A stretch of DNA of 16,287 bases. Origin: AC-9 sp051984395. Lineage in GTDB: Bacteria > Actinomycetota > Acidimicrobiia > Acidimicrobiales > AC-9. Positions 6,772 through 13,607 of the stretch are shown here, in pieces. The notes beneath the pieces were generated by a model. It was not told the DNA's origin. It saw only the letters and a program-made list of their open reading frames with translations, and searched no databases. A program made the translations under genes and the position numbers. Location of the stretch: the NCBI GenBank assembly GCA_051984395.1, contig JBPYEZ010000144.1, positions 1 to 16,287 of the forward strand, in the 5' to 3' direction. The first letter of the stretch is position 1; every line of letters begins with the position of its first letter.

Positions 6772-7547
6772 GGCTGGGACGCACACCGCTGTTGGCCGTC
6801 GCCGCCCTCTGCCTCGCCGGGTGCGCCCCCGGGGCGGTGAGCGCCCTGCCCCCGCCGCCGAGGACGTCGCCGAGCCAGCCCACGACCACGACCTCCGACT
6901 TCTCCCGGATCGCGCTGGCCGGCGTACCCGGACGCACGACGATCCCCGGGGTCGCCATCGGGCCCGGGCACGCGACCCTGTCGGGCACCGTCGGCGGCTC
7001 GACCGGCCCCGTCGCCGGCGCCACGGTGCAGGTCGAACGACTCGTCGGCGACGCGTCGGCCACCGCTCGGGTGAGCTCGGGAGCCGACGGGCGGTGGTCG
7101 CTTCCGGGCATCCTCGGGGGGCGCTACCGGGTGCGAGCGTGGCGGGCACCCGACGCCACCATGGCCACCCCGCAGATCTTCTTCCTCGGGGGTGGCGAGA
7201 ACAAGACGCTCGACCTCGGGGTGCAGAGCTTCTCCGGACCCGTCGTGACCTCGTCGATCGCACCCAATCCGCCGGTGGTCAACCGGCCCGCCAACCTGGT
7301 GGTCGACGTGAGCAATCGGGTCGTGGACGCCGAGGGCGTCGGGCGGGCGGAGCCCGTCGCCGGCGGCAGCGCGCAGCTGAGTGGGTCCGGCGCCTGGCAG
7401 GTCACCGGCCCCAACCCGGCGACGATCGACCGGGGAGGCCAGGCGAGCTGGCAACTCACCTGCCAGGCCGGTGGGAGCCAGCCCCTGAGCGTCTCGGTGA
7501 ACGGGGCCGCCTCGCTGCCGATCGACGTACCCGCCTGCGCCGGCTAA
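6768..7547 (+). CDS. Lipoprotein with carboxypeptidase-regulatory-like domain
   Basis: This 259-residue protein has a lipoprotein signal peptide: MRLGRTP, a hydrophobic core, then lipobox LAGC with Cys19. A proline/threonine-rich linker (about 28-43) follows. Residues 69-128 (LSGTV, VAGATVQVE, DGRWSLPGI, GGRYRVRAW) form a carboxypeptidase-regulatory-like, transthyretin-type beta sandwich. Residues about 163-257 look like another beta domain beginning IAPNPPVVN, with Cys232 and Cys257 able to form a disulphide. It is probably anchored outside the membrane; its ligand is unknown. It is coupled to the ygfZ-like gene by a 4-nt overlap. Its TAA stop shares bases with the TAG of the opposing kinase gene (CTAA, 7544-7547). 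Confidence 0.8.
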   Translation: MRLGRTPLLAVAALCLAGCAPGAVSALPPPPRTSPSQPTTTTSDFSRIALAGVPGRTTIPGVAIGPGHATLSGTVGGSTGPVAGATVQVERLVGDASATARVSSGADGRWSLPGILGGRYRVRAWRAPDATMATPQIFFLGGGENKTLDLGVQSFSGPVVTSSIAPNPPVVNRPANLVVDVSNRVVDAEGVGRAEPVAGGSAQLSGSGAWQVTGPNPATIDRGGQASWQLTCQAGGSQPLSVSVNGAASLPIDVPACAG

Positions 7548-8926
7548 CGACGCAAGGCAAGGATCATGCGGGTCCCGCCGCCGTTGGCCACCGGCGACTC
7601 GGCCCGCACGGTCGCATCCATGGCGTGGGCGAGCTGGGCGACGATGGCGAGCCCGAGACCGGACCCCATCTGGCGGGCCGGCTGGCGTGAGAGATCGAAG
7701 GACCGCTCGAACACCGTCGAGAGCTCGTCGGGTCGAATGCCGGGCCCGTCGTCCTCCACCAGGACATCCACGCCCGACCCGTCTCGAGGGCTGGCCGCGA
7801 CCCAGATGCGGCCCTCGGCGAACTTGTAGGCGTTCTCGACCAGGTTCGCCAGCACCTGGGCCAGGCGGTCGGGGTCGGTCACGGCATCCAGTCGTCGGTC
7901 GTCCGCGCAGGCGACGATCAGCTGCAGGCCCGCCTTCTCGACGACGGGACGAAATCCCTCCGCGGTGTCGACGACCACCTCGCCCACGTCCGTGGGCCGG
8001 AGGTCCAGTGAGAAGCGGCGGGCGTCCAGCTTGGCCAGCTCGAGCAGGTCTCCGACCAGACGCTCGAGGCGGCGGGACTCGCTGGCGATCACCGAGGCGG
8101 CCCGCTGGGTGTCGGTGGCCGCTCCCTCGGCGATCGCCTCGGCGAAGCCGCGGATAGAGGTGAGCGGGGTCCGCAGGTCGTGGGAGACCGCCATGAGGAA
8201 CTGCCGCTCCAGGCCTCGGGACCGGCTGAGGCTGGCGGCCATGGTGTTGATGGACCTGGTGAGCGAGGCCAGCTCCGGGTAGTCGTCGCGCGCCACGGGC
8301 ACCTGGGTGGTCAGGTCGCCAGCCGCGATCCGGCCGGTCGCGGCCACGGCGTCGTCGAGGGGCCGGGTCACCCGCCGGCTCAGTCGCTGTGCGACCACGG
8401 CCGCCACGACGAGGGTCCCCACTCCCACCAGGACGAGGTAGAACCAGCTGGGACCGGCGTTGCTCACCCGCCGGGTCAACACCACCGCCTCCTGGGGCTC
8501 GGTCAGGCCCCGGTTGCGCTCGGCGGTGGTGAGGGGGACGGGGACGGCCGCATAGACGAGGTTGCCCTTCGTGCCCGAGGTGGACAGCCCCTCGCTGACC
8601 CCGCTGGGATGCACATCCCCGGCCGTGAGCCCGGACGGGAGGGCGGTGCCGAACTGGTTGCCCCTGATGGCGACCACCTCGGCGCCGTCGAGCCGGATCA
8701 CCCGCTTCAGGATGGGCAGGATCGTCGCCCGCCCGGGACTGCCCGGTGTCGGCCGGGCGGCCTCCGCCGCCTCGGTCCCCCGGGCGATCGCCGTCGCTTG
8801 ACCGAGGAGGCCCTGACGGGCGTCGTCGACCGCCGCCCGGCGGGCCAGCAGCAGGGCGCCGACACCGGCCGCCAGCAGGGCAGCAGCCGTGACGCCGACG
8901 ATGGCGATGGTCAGGCGGCGTCGCAC
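7544..8926 (-). CDS. Sensor histidine kinase
   Basis: This 460-residue membrane kinase has TM1 at about 5-29, an extracytoplasmic sensor region at about 31-158, TM2 at about 160-180 and a HAMP domain at about 181-235. A HisKA domain with His249 in AVSHDLRTPL is followed by a HATPase domain: N-box NLVENAYKF (361-369), G1 DDGPGI (392-397) and G2 GSGLGL (421-426). All catalytic motifs are intact. It should autophosphorylate and pass phosphate to the response regulator encoded 3 nt upstream. The sensor region has no recognisable domain, so the signal is unknown. The GTG at 8926 has no clear Shine-Dalgarno sequence; proximity to the upstream stop suggests coupling or reinitiation. Confidence 0.93.
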   Translation of the reverse strand: MRRRLTIAIVGVTAAALLAAGVGALLLARRAAVDDARQGLLGQATAIARGTEAAEAARPTPGSPGRATILPILKRVIRLDGAEVVAIRGNQFGTALPSGLTAGDVHPSGVSEGLSTSGTKGNLVYAAVPVPLTTAERNRGLTEPQEAVVLTRRVSNAGPSWFYLVLVGVGTLVVAAVVAQRLSRRVTRPLDDAVAATGRIAAGDLTTQVPVARDDYPELASLTRSINTMAASLSRSRGLERQFLMAVSHDLRTPLTSIRGFAEAIAEGAATDTQRAASVIASESRRLERLVGDLLELAKLDARRFSLDLRPTDVGEVVVDTAEGFRPVVEKAGLQLIVACADDRRLDAVTDPDRLAQVLANLVENAYKFAEGRIWVAASPRDGSGVDVLVEDDGPGIRPDELSTVFERSFDLSRQPARQMGSGLGLAIVAQLAHAMDATVRAESPVANGGGTRMILALRR

Positions 8927-8929
8927 GAA

Positions 8930-9610
8930 TCAGCCGAGCCGGTAACCGACGCCCCACACGGTGGCGAGCGGGAGGTGGTCGCCCAGCTTCTTGCGGAGCT
9001 GTCGAACGTGGACGTCCACGGTGCGCTCGTCGCCGTACCAACCCGGACCCCACACGCTGTCGAGGAGCTGGGGACGGCTGAGCGCGAGGCCGATGTTGTG
9101 GGCGAGATAGGCCAGCAGATCGAACTCCCTGGCGGCCAGAGGGACGACCCGGCCGTCGACGCGGGCCTCGCGGCGGCCCAGGTCGACCTCGACGCCGCCG
9201 GCCAACAGGACGTCGGGCTCCTCGCGGCGCGGCCCGTCGACCCGCCGGAGGATCGCCTTCACCCGGGCGACCAGCTCTCGGGGCGAGAAGGGCTTGGTCA
9301 CGTAGTCGTCGGCGCCGAGCTCCAGTCCCAGCACCCGGTCGATCTCGCTGTCCCGGGCGGTGAGGATGAGCACCGGCACGGCGCCATCGCCCCCGAGGCG
9401 GCGGCAGGCATCGAGACCGTCGATCGGGCCAGGAAGACCGAGGTCCAGCACGACCAACCGGGGTCGTTCCCTGCCCACGACATCCAGGGCCCGCCCGGCG
9501 TCGGTGGCCTGGAGGACCCGGAAGCCCTCGCGGCGCAGGTACAGCTCGACCAGATCGGCGATGTTCGGGTCGTCCTCGACGACCACGATCGTCCCGAGAT
9601 CGCTGGTCAC
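8930..9610 (-). CDS. OmpR/PhoB-family response regulator
   Basis: This 226-residue DNA-binding regulator has a receiver domain (about 6-122) with Asp13/Asp14, phosphoacceptor Asp56 (VVLDLGLP), Thr84 and Lys106 (TKPF), and a C-terminal winged helix (about 131-226) with FDLLAYLAHN, the recognition-helix stretch RTVDVHVRQLRKKL and the GVGYRLG wing. It is the first gene of a two-gene operon with the histidine kinase. The GTG at 9610 is preferred; a nearby ATG at -4 is out of frame. It is divergent from trpC across 134 nt, so it could in principle act on that promoter, but nothing shows this. The target genes are unknown. Confidence 0.94.
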   Translation of the reverse strand: MTSDLGTIVVVEDDPNIADLVELYLRREGFRVLQATDAGRALDVVGRERPRLVVLDLGLPGPIDGLDACRRLGGDGAVPVLILTARDSEIDRVLGLELGADDYVTKPFSPRELVARVKAILRRVDGPRREEPDVLLAGGVEVDLGRREARVDGRVVPLAAREFDLLAYLAHNIGLALSRPQLLDSVWGPGWYGDERTVDVHVRQLRKKLGDHLPLATVWGVGYRLG

Positions 9611-9622
9611 GCATCAAGGGTG

Positions 9623-9646
9623 GCACCTGGGGCGGGGCGAAGGTGC
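9623..9646. repeat. Short inverted repeat in the RR-trpC gap
   Basis: GCACCT at 9623-9628 is repeated inverted as AGGTGC at 9641-9646, with 12 nt between. The right arm runs into an 8-bp palindrome, GTGCGCAC, at 9643-9650. It lies 13 nt upstream of the response-regulator start and could be an operator for that gene. In DNA this GC-rich, chance is a serious alternative. Confidence 0.25.
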
Positions 9647-9662
9647 GCACTGCCGGCCGCTC

Positions 9663-9699
9663 CGGGCCGCAGGGCGGGACCAAGCCCGGCGGCGGCCCG
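9663..9699. repeat. GC-rich inverted repeat upstream of trpC
   Basis: CGGGCCGC (9663-9670) pairs perfectly with GCGGCCCG (9692-9699). An inner GGGC/GCCC pair (9672-9675 and 9684-9687) could extend the stem. It is followed by TTAATC, not a T run, so it is a poor intrinsic terminator. It lies about 45 nt before the trpC ATG and upstream of the presumed trpC start site, so it is more likely a DNA-level site or chance than an RNA attenuator. Confidence 0.3.
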
Positions 9700-9729
9700 T
9701 TAATCGGAAGATCGGCGGACGCGCACCGG

Positions 9730-9735
9730 TAGCAT
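9730..9735 (+). promoter_or_regulatory. Candidate -10 box of the trpCFBA operon
   Basis: TAGCAT fits the TANNNT pattern and ends 9 nt before the trpC ATG at 9745, giving a leader of only a few bases. No convincing -35 box lies 16-19 nt upstream, and no Trp-rich leader ORF is present in the 134-nt gap. Confidence 0.35.
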
Positions 9736-9744
9736 TTGGCCAAC

Positions 9745-10560
9745 ATGGCGACCTACCTGGACCGCATCCTCGCTGTCCATCGGGCCAGGGCCGAGGAGGA
9801 TGATCGCCCCGTCGAGGGCCTGGTCGAGGTCGCCCGGCGGGCGCCCGCGCCCCGGCCATTTCGCCAGGCGCTGGCCCAGGACGGCCTGTCGGTTGTCGCC
9901 GAGCTGAAGCGGCGCTCGCCGTCACGGGGCGATCTGGCCGTCGACCTCGATCCGGCGGCGGTCGCCACCGCCTACGCGGCCGGGGGAGCGGCGTGCCTGT
10001 CGGTGCTCACCGATGCCCGCTTCTTCGGCGGATCGCCGGCCGATCTGGCGATGGTGCGACACGCCGTGGACCTGCCGGTCCTGCGCAAGGACTTCACCGT
10101 CTGCGACGCCGACGTGTGCGACGCCCGATTGATGGGAGCCGACGCCGTTCTGCTCATCGTGGCGGCGCTCACCGACGCCGAGCTGGTCCGGCTCCGGCGC
10201 CTGGCGGGGGAGCTGGACCTGGCCGCCCTGGTCGAGGTCCATGACGAGGACGAGCTGGAGCGGGCGCTCGATGCCGGCGCCGACCTCGTGGGTGTCAACC
10301 AGCGTGACCTGTGGACCTTCGAGGTCGACGACGAGCGGGCGGGGCGCCTGGCACCCCGGATCCCGAGTGGGGTCCTCGCGGTGGCCGAGTCCGGGGTACG
10401 CGACGGCGCCGATGCCGCCCGCCTCGCCGGGTACGGCTTCGACGCCGTGCTCGTCGGCGAGTCACTGGTCCGCGCTGCCGACCGGGAGGCCGCCGTGCGG
10501 TCCCTGCTCGGCCAGGCGGCAACTGTGGCGCCGCTCGGCGCGGCCCGGAGAGCGCAGTAG
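9745..10560 (+). CDS. trpC: Indole-3-glycerol phosphate synthase
   Basis: This 271-residue barrel converts CdRP to indole-3-glycerol phosphate. The full active-site set seen in the Sulfolobus enzyme is present: Glu53 and Lys55 (AELKRRSPS), Lys115 (LRKDF), Glu164 (LVEVH), Asn185 (GVNQRDL) and Glu215-Ser216 (AESGV). It is not fused to TrpF. I chose ATG 9745 over the in-frame TTG at 9736 because MATYLDRILAVHR is the usual TrpC N-terminus and the TTG would sit right against the -10-like box. It leads a trpC-trpF-trpB-trpA-HIT-like operon. Five nt separate its stop from trpF. trpD, which would normally come before it, is absent from the window. Confidence 0.96.
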   Translation: MATYLDRILAVHRARAEEDDRPVEGLVEVARRAPAPRPFRQALAQDGLSVVAELKRRSPSRGDLAVDLDPAAVATAYAAGGAACLSVLTDARFFGGSPADLAMVRHAVDLPVLRKDFTVCDADVCDARLMGADAVLLIVAALTDAELVRLRRLAGELDLAALVEVHDEDELERALDAGADLVGVNQRDLWTFEVDDERAGRLAPRIPSGVLAVAESGVRDGADAARLAGYGFDAVLVGESLVRAADREAAVRSLLGQAATVAPLGAARRAQ

Positions 10561-10565
10561 CTGCC

Positions 10566-11219
10566 GTGTTTGTGAAGGTGTGCGGTACTACCTCTGAGGA
10601 GGACGCGCTGCTGGCCGTCGCTTTGGGCGCAGACGCCCTCGGCTTCGTGTTCGCCCCGTCTCCCCGCCAGGTCGCCGCCAGCCGGGCAGCGGAGATCGCT
10701 CGGCGCCTTCCTTCTCACGTGATCACCGTGGGCGTGTTCAGCAACGAGACGCCCGAGCGCGTCGTCGAGGTCGTCAACACCGTCGGCCTCAAGGGCGCGC
10801 AGCTGCACGGCAACGAGTCGCCGGAGGCCACCCGCTGGGTGGCCGAACGGGTGGGTGTGACGATCAAGGCCTTCGCCGCCGGCCAGCGGGCCATCGCCAA
10901 CGCCTCTGACTACCGCGCCGACCTCATCCTCCTCGACGCCCCGTCGCCGGGGTCGGGCAAGGTGTTCGACTGGCGGCTGGCCGAGGGGGTCGTCGACGGC
11001 TCGCGCCTGCTGCTGGCAGGAGGGCTCGATCCCGTGAACGTGGCCGAGGCGATCGCCCGGGTGCACCCCTGGGGCGTCGACGTGGTCACCGGGGTCGAGT
11101 CCCATCCCGGGCGCAAGGACCCGCGCAAGCTGCGCGCCTTCATCGCCGCCGCCAAGGCGGCTGTCCCGCCTGACTACCGGGGTGACGATGACGCGCCCTA
11201 CGACTGGCAGGAGGGCTGA
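10566..11219 (+). CDS. trpF: Phosphoribosylanthranilate isomerase
   Basis: This 217-residue barrel isomerises PRA to CdRP. The catalytic pair is present: Cys6 in FVKVCGTT and Asp124 in LILLDAPSPGSGKVFDW. FAPSPR (29-34), QLHGNE (79-84) and LAGGLDPVNV are also family motifs. GTG 10566 gives the standard MFVKVCG start; a second GTG at 10572 is possible but would cut the first strand. The C-terminus has a short acidic tail (DDDAPYDWQEG). Its presence matters because many actinobacteria lack trpF and rely on PriA; see hisA. Three nt separate it from trpB. Confidence 0.95.
   Translation: MFVKVCGTTSEEDALLAVALGADALGFVFAPSPRQVAASRAAEIARRLPSHVITVGVFSNETPERVVEVVNTVGLKGAQLHGNESPEATRWVAERVGVTIKAFAAGQRAIANASDYRADLILLDAPSPGSGKVFDWRLAEGVVDGSRLLLAGGLDPVNVAEAIARVHPWGVDVVTGVESHPGRKDPRKLRAFIAAAKAAVPPDYRGDDDAPYDWQEG
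11209..11214 (+). promoter_or_regulatory. Ribosome binding site of trpB
   Basis: An AGGAGG-type sequence inside the end of trpF lies about 8 nt before GTG 11223. It supports that GTG over the in-frame ATG at 11253. Confidence 0.6.
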
Positions 11220-11222
11220 GCG

Positions 11223-12410
11223 GTGGCGCTCCAGGCATCCTCGCCGGCGGCGATGGGCGAGCCCTCGGCGACCGGTCGCTTCGGTTCGTTCGGGGGTCGG
11301 TTCGTGCCCGAGTCGCTGGTGGGGGCGTGCAAGCAGCTCGAGGCGGCCTTCCGCGCCGCGTGGGCCGACGAGAGCTTCCGGAGCGAGTACGCCGCGCTCC
11401 TGCGCGACTACGCCGGTCGCCCGACGCCGGTGACCGAGTGCCGACGGCTGTCGGAGCGCCTCGGAGTTCGCGTCCTGCTCAAGCGCGAGGACCTGACCCA
11501 CACCGGGTCGCACAAGATCAACAACGTGGTGGGCCAGGGCCTCCTCGCCCGGACCATGGGCAAGCGGCGACTGGTGGCCGAGACGGGAGCCGGACAGCAC
11601 GGCGTGGCCACGGCGACGGCGGCAGCGCTGTTCGGGTTGGAGTGCGTCGTCTACATGGGGACCGTCGACGTGCAGCGTCAGGCCCTCAACGTGTTCCGCA
11701 TGAACCTGCTGGGCGCCGAGGTGCGACCGGTCGACTCGGGCAGCCGCACGCTGAAGGACGCCATCAACGAGGCCATGCGGGACTGGGTCGCGTCGGTCGA
11801 GACCACCCACTACTGCCTCGGGTCCGTGATGGGTCCGCACCCCTACCCCTGGATGGTCCGCGAGCTCCAGCGGGTCATCGGAGACGAGGCGCGTCGGCAG
11901 TGCCGCGAGGTGCTGGCGGGTGGGGACCCCGATTTCGTGCTCGCCTGCGTGGGCGGCGGGTCGAACGCGGCGGGGACGTTCGCCGGCTTCGTGGACACCG
12001 GGGCGGCACTGGTGGGCGTCGAGGCGGCGGGCGGGGCAGCCATCGGTCGCGGTGTTCCGGGAATCGTCCACGGCATGCGCTCGCACCTGCTCCAGGACGA
12101 GGACGGGCAGGTGCTCGAGGCCCACTCGATCTCGGCGGGCCTCGACTACCCGGGCGTCGGTCCCGAGCACGCCTATCTCGCCGAGATCGGTCGGGCCCGG
12201 TACGTCCAGGCCGGTGACGACGAGGTGCTCGACGCCCTGCGGCTGCTCTCGGAGACCGAGGGAATCATCCCCGCCCTCGAGCCTGCCCACGCGCTGGCCT
12301 ACCTCGCCCGCGCCGCCGGCGGCGAGATCCCACATGGGTCGACCGTGCTCGTCACCCTGTCGGGGCGCGGTGACAAGGACGCGGCAGAGGTGATGGAGCT
12401 GCTCAGGTGA
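11223..12410 (+). CDS. trpB: Tryptophan synthase beta chain
   Basis: This 395-residue PLP enzyme joins indole to serine and is of the TrpB1 type that pairs with TrpA. Lys98 (HTGSHKINN) forms the PLP Schiff base, Glu120 (AETGAGQHG) is the catalytic acid-base, and GGGSN (244-248) binds the PLP phosphate. The N-terminal FGGRFVPESL (23-32) and C-terminal LSGRGDKD are standard. A good Shine-Dalgarno sequence supports the GTG at 11223. Its stop overlaps the trpA GTG (GTGA), as expected for subunits of one complex made in equal amounts. Confidence 0.97.
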   Translation: MALQASSPAAMGEPSATGRFGSFGGRFVPESLVGACKQLEAAFRAAWADESFRSEYAALLRDYAGRPTPVTECRRLSERLGVRVLLKREDLTHTGSHKINNVVGQGLLARTMGKRRLVAETGAGQHGVATATAAALFGLECVVYMGTVDVQRQALNVFRMNLLGAEVRPVDSGSRTLKDAINEAMRDWVASVETTHYCLGSVMGPHPYPWMVRELQRVIGDEARRQCREVLAGGDPDFVLACVGGGSNAAGTFAGFVDTGAALVGVEAAGGAAIGRGVPGIVHGMRSHLLQDEDGQVLEAHSISAGLDYPGVGPEHAYLAEIGRARYVQAGDDEVLDALRLLSETEGIIPALEPAHALAYLARAAGGEIPHGSTVLVTLSGRGDKDAAEVMELLR

Positions 12411-13240
12411 GCCGCGCCCTCTCGGACACCGACGAGACACCACCTTCGAACGGGGACCCAGCCCCGGTCGGGGCGCTCGAAGCGACGTTGCGGAAGGCGC
12501 GGGACGCGGGTCGCAAGCTCCTGGTCCCCTACGTCACCGGAGCGCTCACGTCGCAGTGGTGCGACGTGGTGAGGGCTGTGGCTGCAGCGGGGGCCGACGC
12601 CATGGAGGTCGGTATCCCGTTCTCGGACCCGATCATGGACGGACCGACGATCCAGGAGGCCTCCGCGCGCGCCCTGGAGCGTGGAGCGACGCCGAGCGGC
12701 ATCGTGGCGGAGCTCGGCGACCTGGACGTCGGGATACCGATCGCCGTCATGACCTACTACAACCTGGTGTTCCGGACCGGCCACCGCCGGTTCGCCCGTC
12801 GGTTGGTCGAGTCCGGGGTGGCCGCCGCCATCCTGCCGGATCTGCCGCTCGACGAGGTGGGGGAGTGGGCCAGGGCGGCCGACGACGCTGGCGTCGAGAC
12901 GGTCATGCTGGCGGCGCCGACGACCGCCGACGATCAGCTGGAGCCCATCTGCCGACGAGCTCGGGGCTTCGTGTACGGGGTCGGCCTCCTGGGTGTCACC
13001 GGGGAACGAGAGGAGCTGGCGACGAGCGCGCGGAAGATGGCCCGACGGCTCAAGTCCGTGACCGACAAGCCGGTGCTGATCGGGGTGGGCGTGTCCAACC
13101 CCGACCAGGCCAGGGAGGTGTGTGCCGTAGCCGACGGCGTGGTGGTGGGATCGGCGTTGGTGCGGCGTCTGCTGGAAGGTGGGGGCCCCGACGAGGCCGC
13201 CGCCTTCGTGGCGGAGCTGCGGGCCGGCATCGATGCCTGA
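12407..13240 (+). CDS. trpA: Tryptophan synthase alpha chain
   Basis: This 277-residue barrel cleaves indole-3-glycerol phosphate and channels indole to TrpB. Glu67 (MEVGIPFSDP) and Asp78 (MDGPTIQ) match E. coli Glu49 and Asp60. Tyr190, the loop motif GVTGER (196-201) and the phosphate site VGSA (247-250) are present. The first 20 or so residues are a polar extension (SDTDETPPSNGDPAP) not found in the shortest TrpA proteins. The PYVTGALTSQ stretch replaces the commoner aGyP loop, as I recall for some actinobacterial TrpA. The GTG start overlaps the trpB stop. Confidence 0.96.
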   Translation: MSRALSDTDETPPSNGDPAPVGALEATLRKARDAGRKLLVPYVTGALTSQWCDVVRAVAAAGADAMEVGIPFSDPIMDGPTIQEASARALERGATPSGIVAELGDLDVGIPIAVMTYYNLVFRTGHRRFARRLVESGVAAAILPDLPLDEVGEWARAADDAGVETVMLAAPTTADDQLEPICRRARGFVYGVGLLGVTGEREELATSARKMARRLKSVTDKPVLIGVGVSNPDQAREVCAVADGVVVGSALVRRLLEGGGPDEAAAFVAELRAGIDA

Positions 13241-13607
13241 TCGCGCCGCCGGCGATGGGTCGGGCGACGACGACGACCGCTTGGCGCCGGACGACGGCAA
13301 GGTCGAGGGCTGCGAGCTCTGCGAAGCGGCCCGCATCACTCCCTGGCACCACGAGGACGACGTCTGCTGGGTGGCCGACTGCGAGATCTGCGACGTGCCC
13401 ATGGTCGTCTGGAGGCGCCACGGCGCACAGCCCCCGGACGCGGCCGTTGACCACATGGTCCGCGTCCTCGAGCGCGTGGGCACCGCCCGGTTCGGGGCGG
13501 CGGGTTTCTCGATCGACCGGGTCATGCGCCAGATGCCGCACCACTTCCACGCCCATGCCCGGGATCCGAGGTGGTGGGTCAGGCGCTTCGGGGGTGGTCG
13601 CCTGTGA
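13233..13607 (+). CDS. Small HIT-like protein with two CxxC motifs
   Basis: A protein of 124 residues. After an acidic start (GDDDD 11-15) it has CELC (Cys27, Cys30), Cys45, CEIC (Cys50, Cys53), the stretch VPMVVWRRHG, and near the end HFHAHA with His104, His106 and His108. HxHxHx with hydrophobic x is the histidine-triad core of HIT nucleotide hydrolases and transferases, and an N-terminal CxxC is common in Zn-binding HIT proteins. The overall length and the layout WVADCEICDVPMVVWRRHG fit a diverged HIT protein, but the second CxxC is unusual, so I say HIT-like. The ATG at 13233 overlaps the end of trpA by 8 nt, placing it last in the trp operon. A role in tryptophan synthesis is not implied. 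Confidence 0.7.
   Translation: MPDRAAGDGSGDDDDRLAPDDGKVEGCELCEAARITPWHHEDDVCWVADCEICDVPMVVWRRHGAQPPDAAVDHMVRVLERVGTARFGAAGFSIDRVMRQMPHHFHAHARDPRWWVRRFGGGRL

Noticed and set aside
9663..9699. Trp attenuator or intrinsic terminator before trpC
   Set aside because: The stem is followed by TTAATC, not a T run. There is no Trp-codon leader, and the likely start site lies downstream of the stem.
6672..9746. 1024-residue minus-strand ORF
   Set aside because: It is rich in Arg/Pro/Gly and has no domain. It lies in another frame across the kinase, regulator and lipoprotein genes, all of which have intact motifs. Long shadow frames are expected at this GC content.
9972..12443. 823-residue minus-strand ORF opposite trpC-trpF-trpB
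   Set aside because: Antisense to three trp genes with complete active sites. Its composition (many His, Arg, Gly, Ala) is that of a shadow frame.
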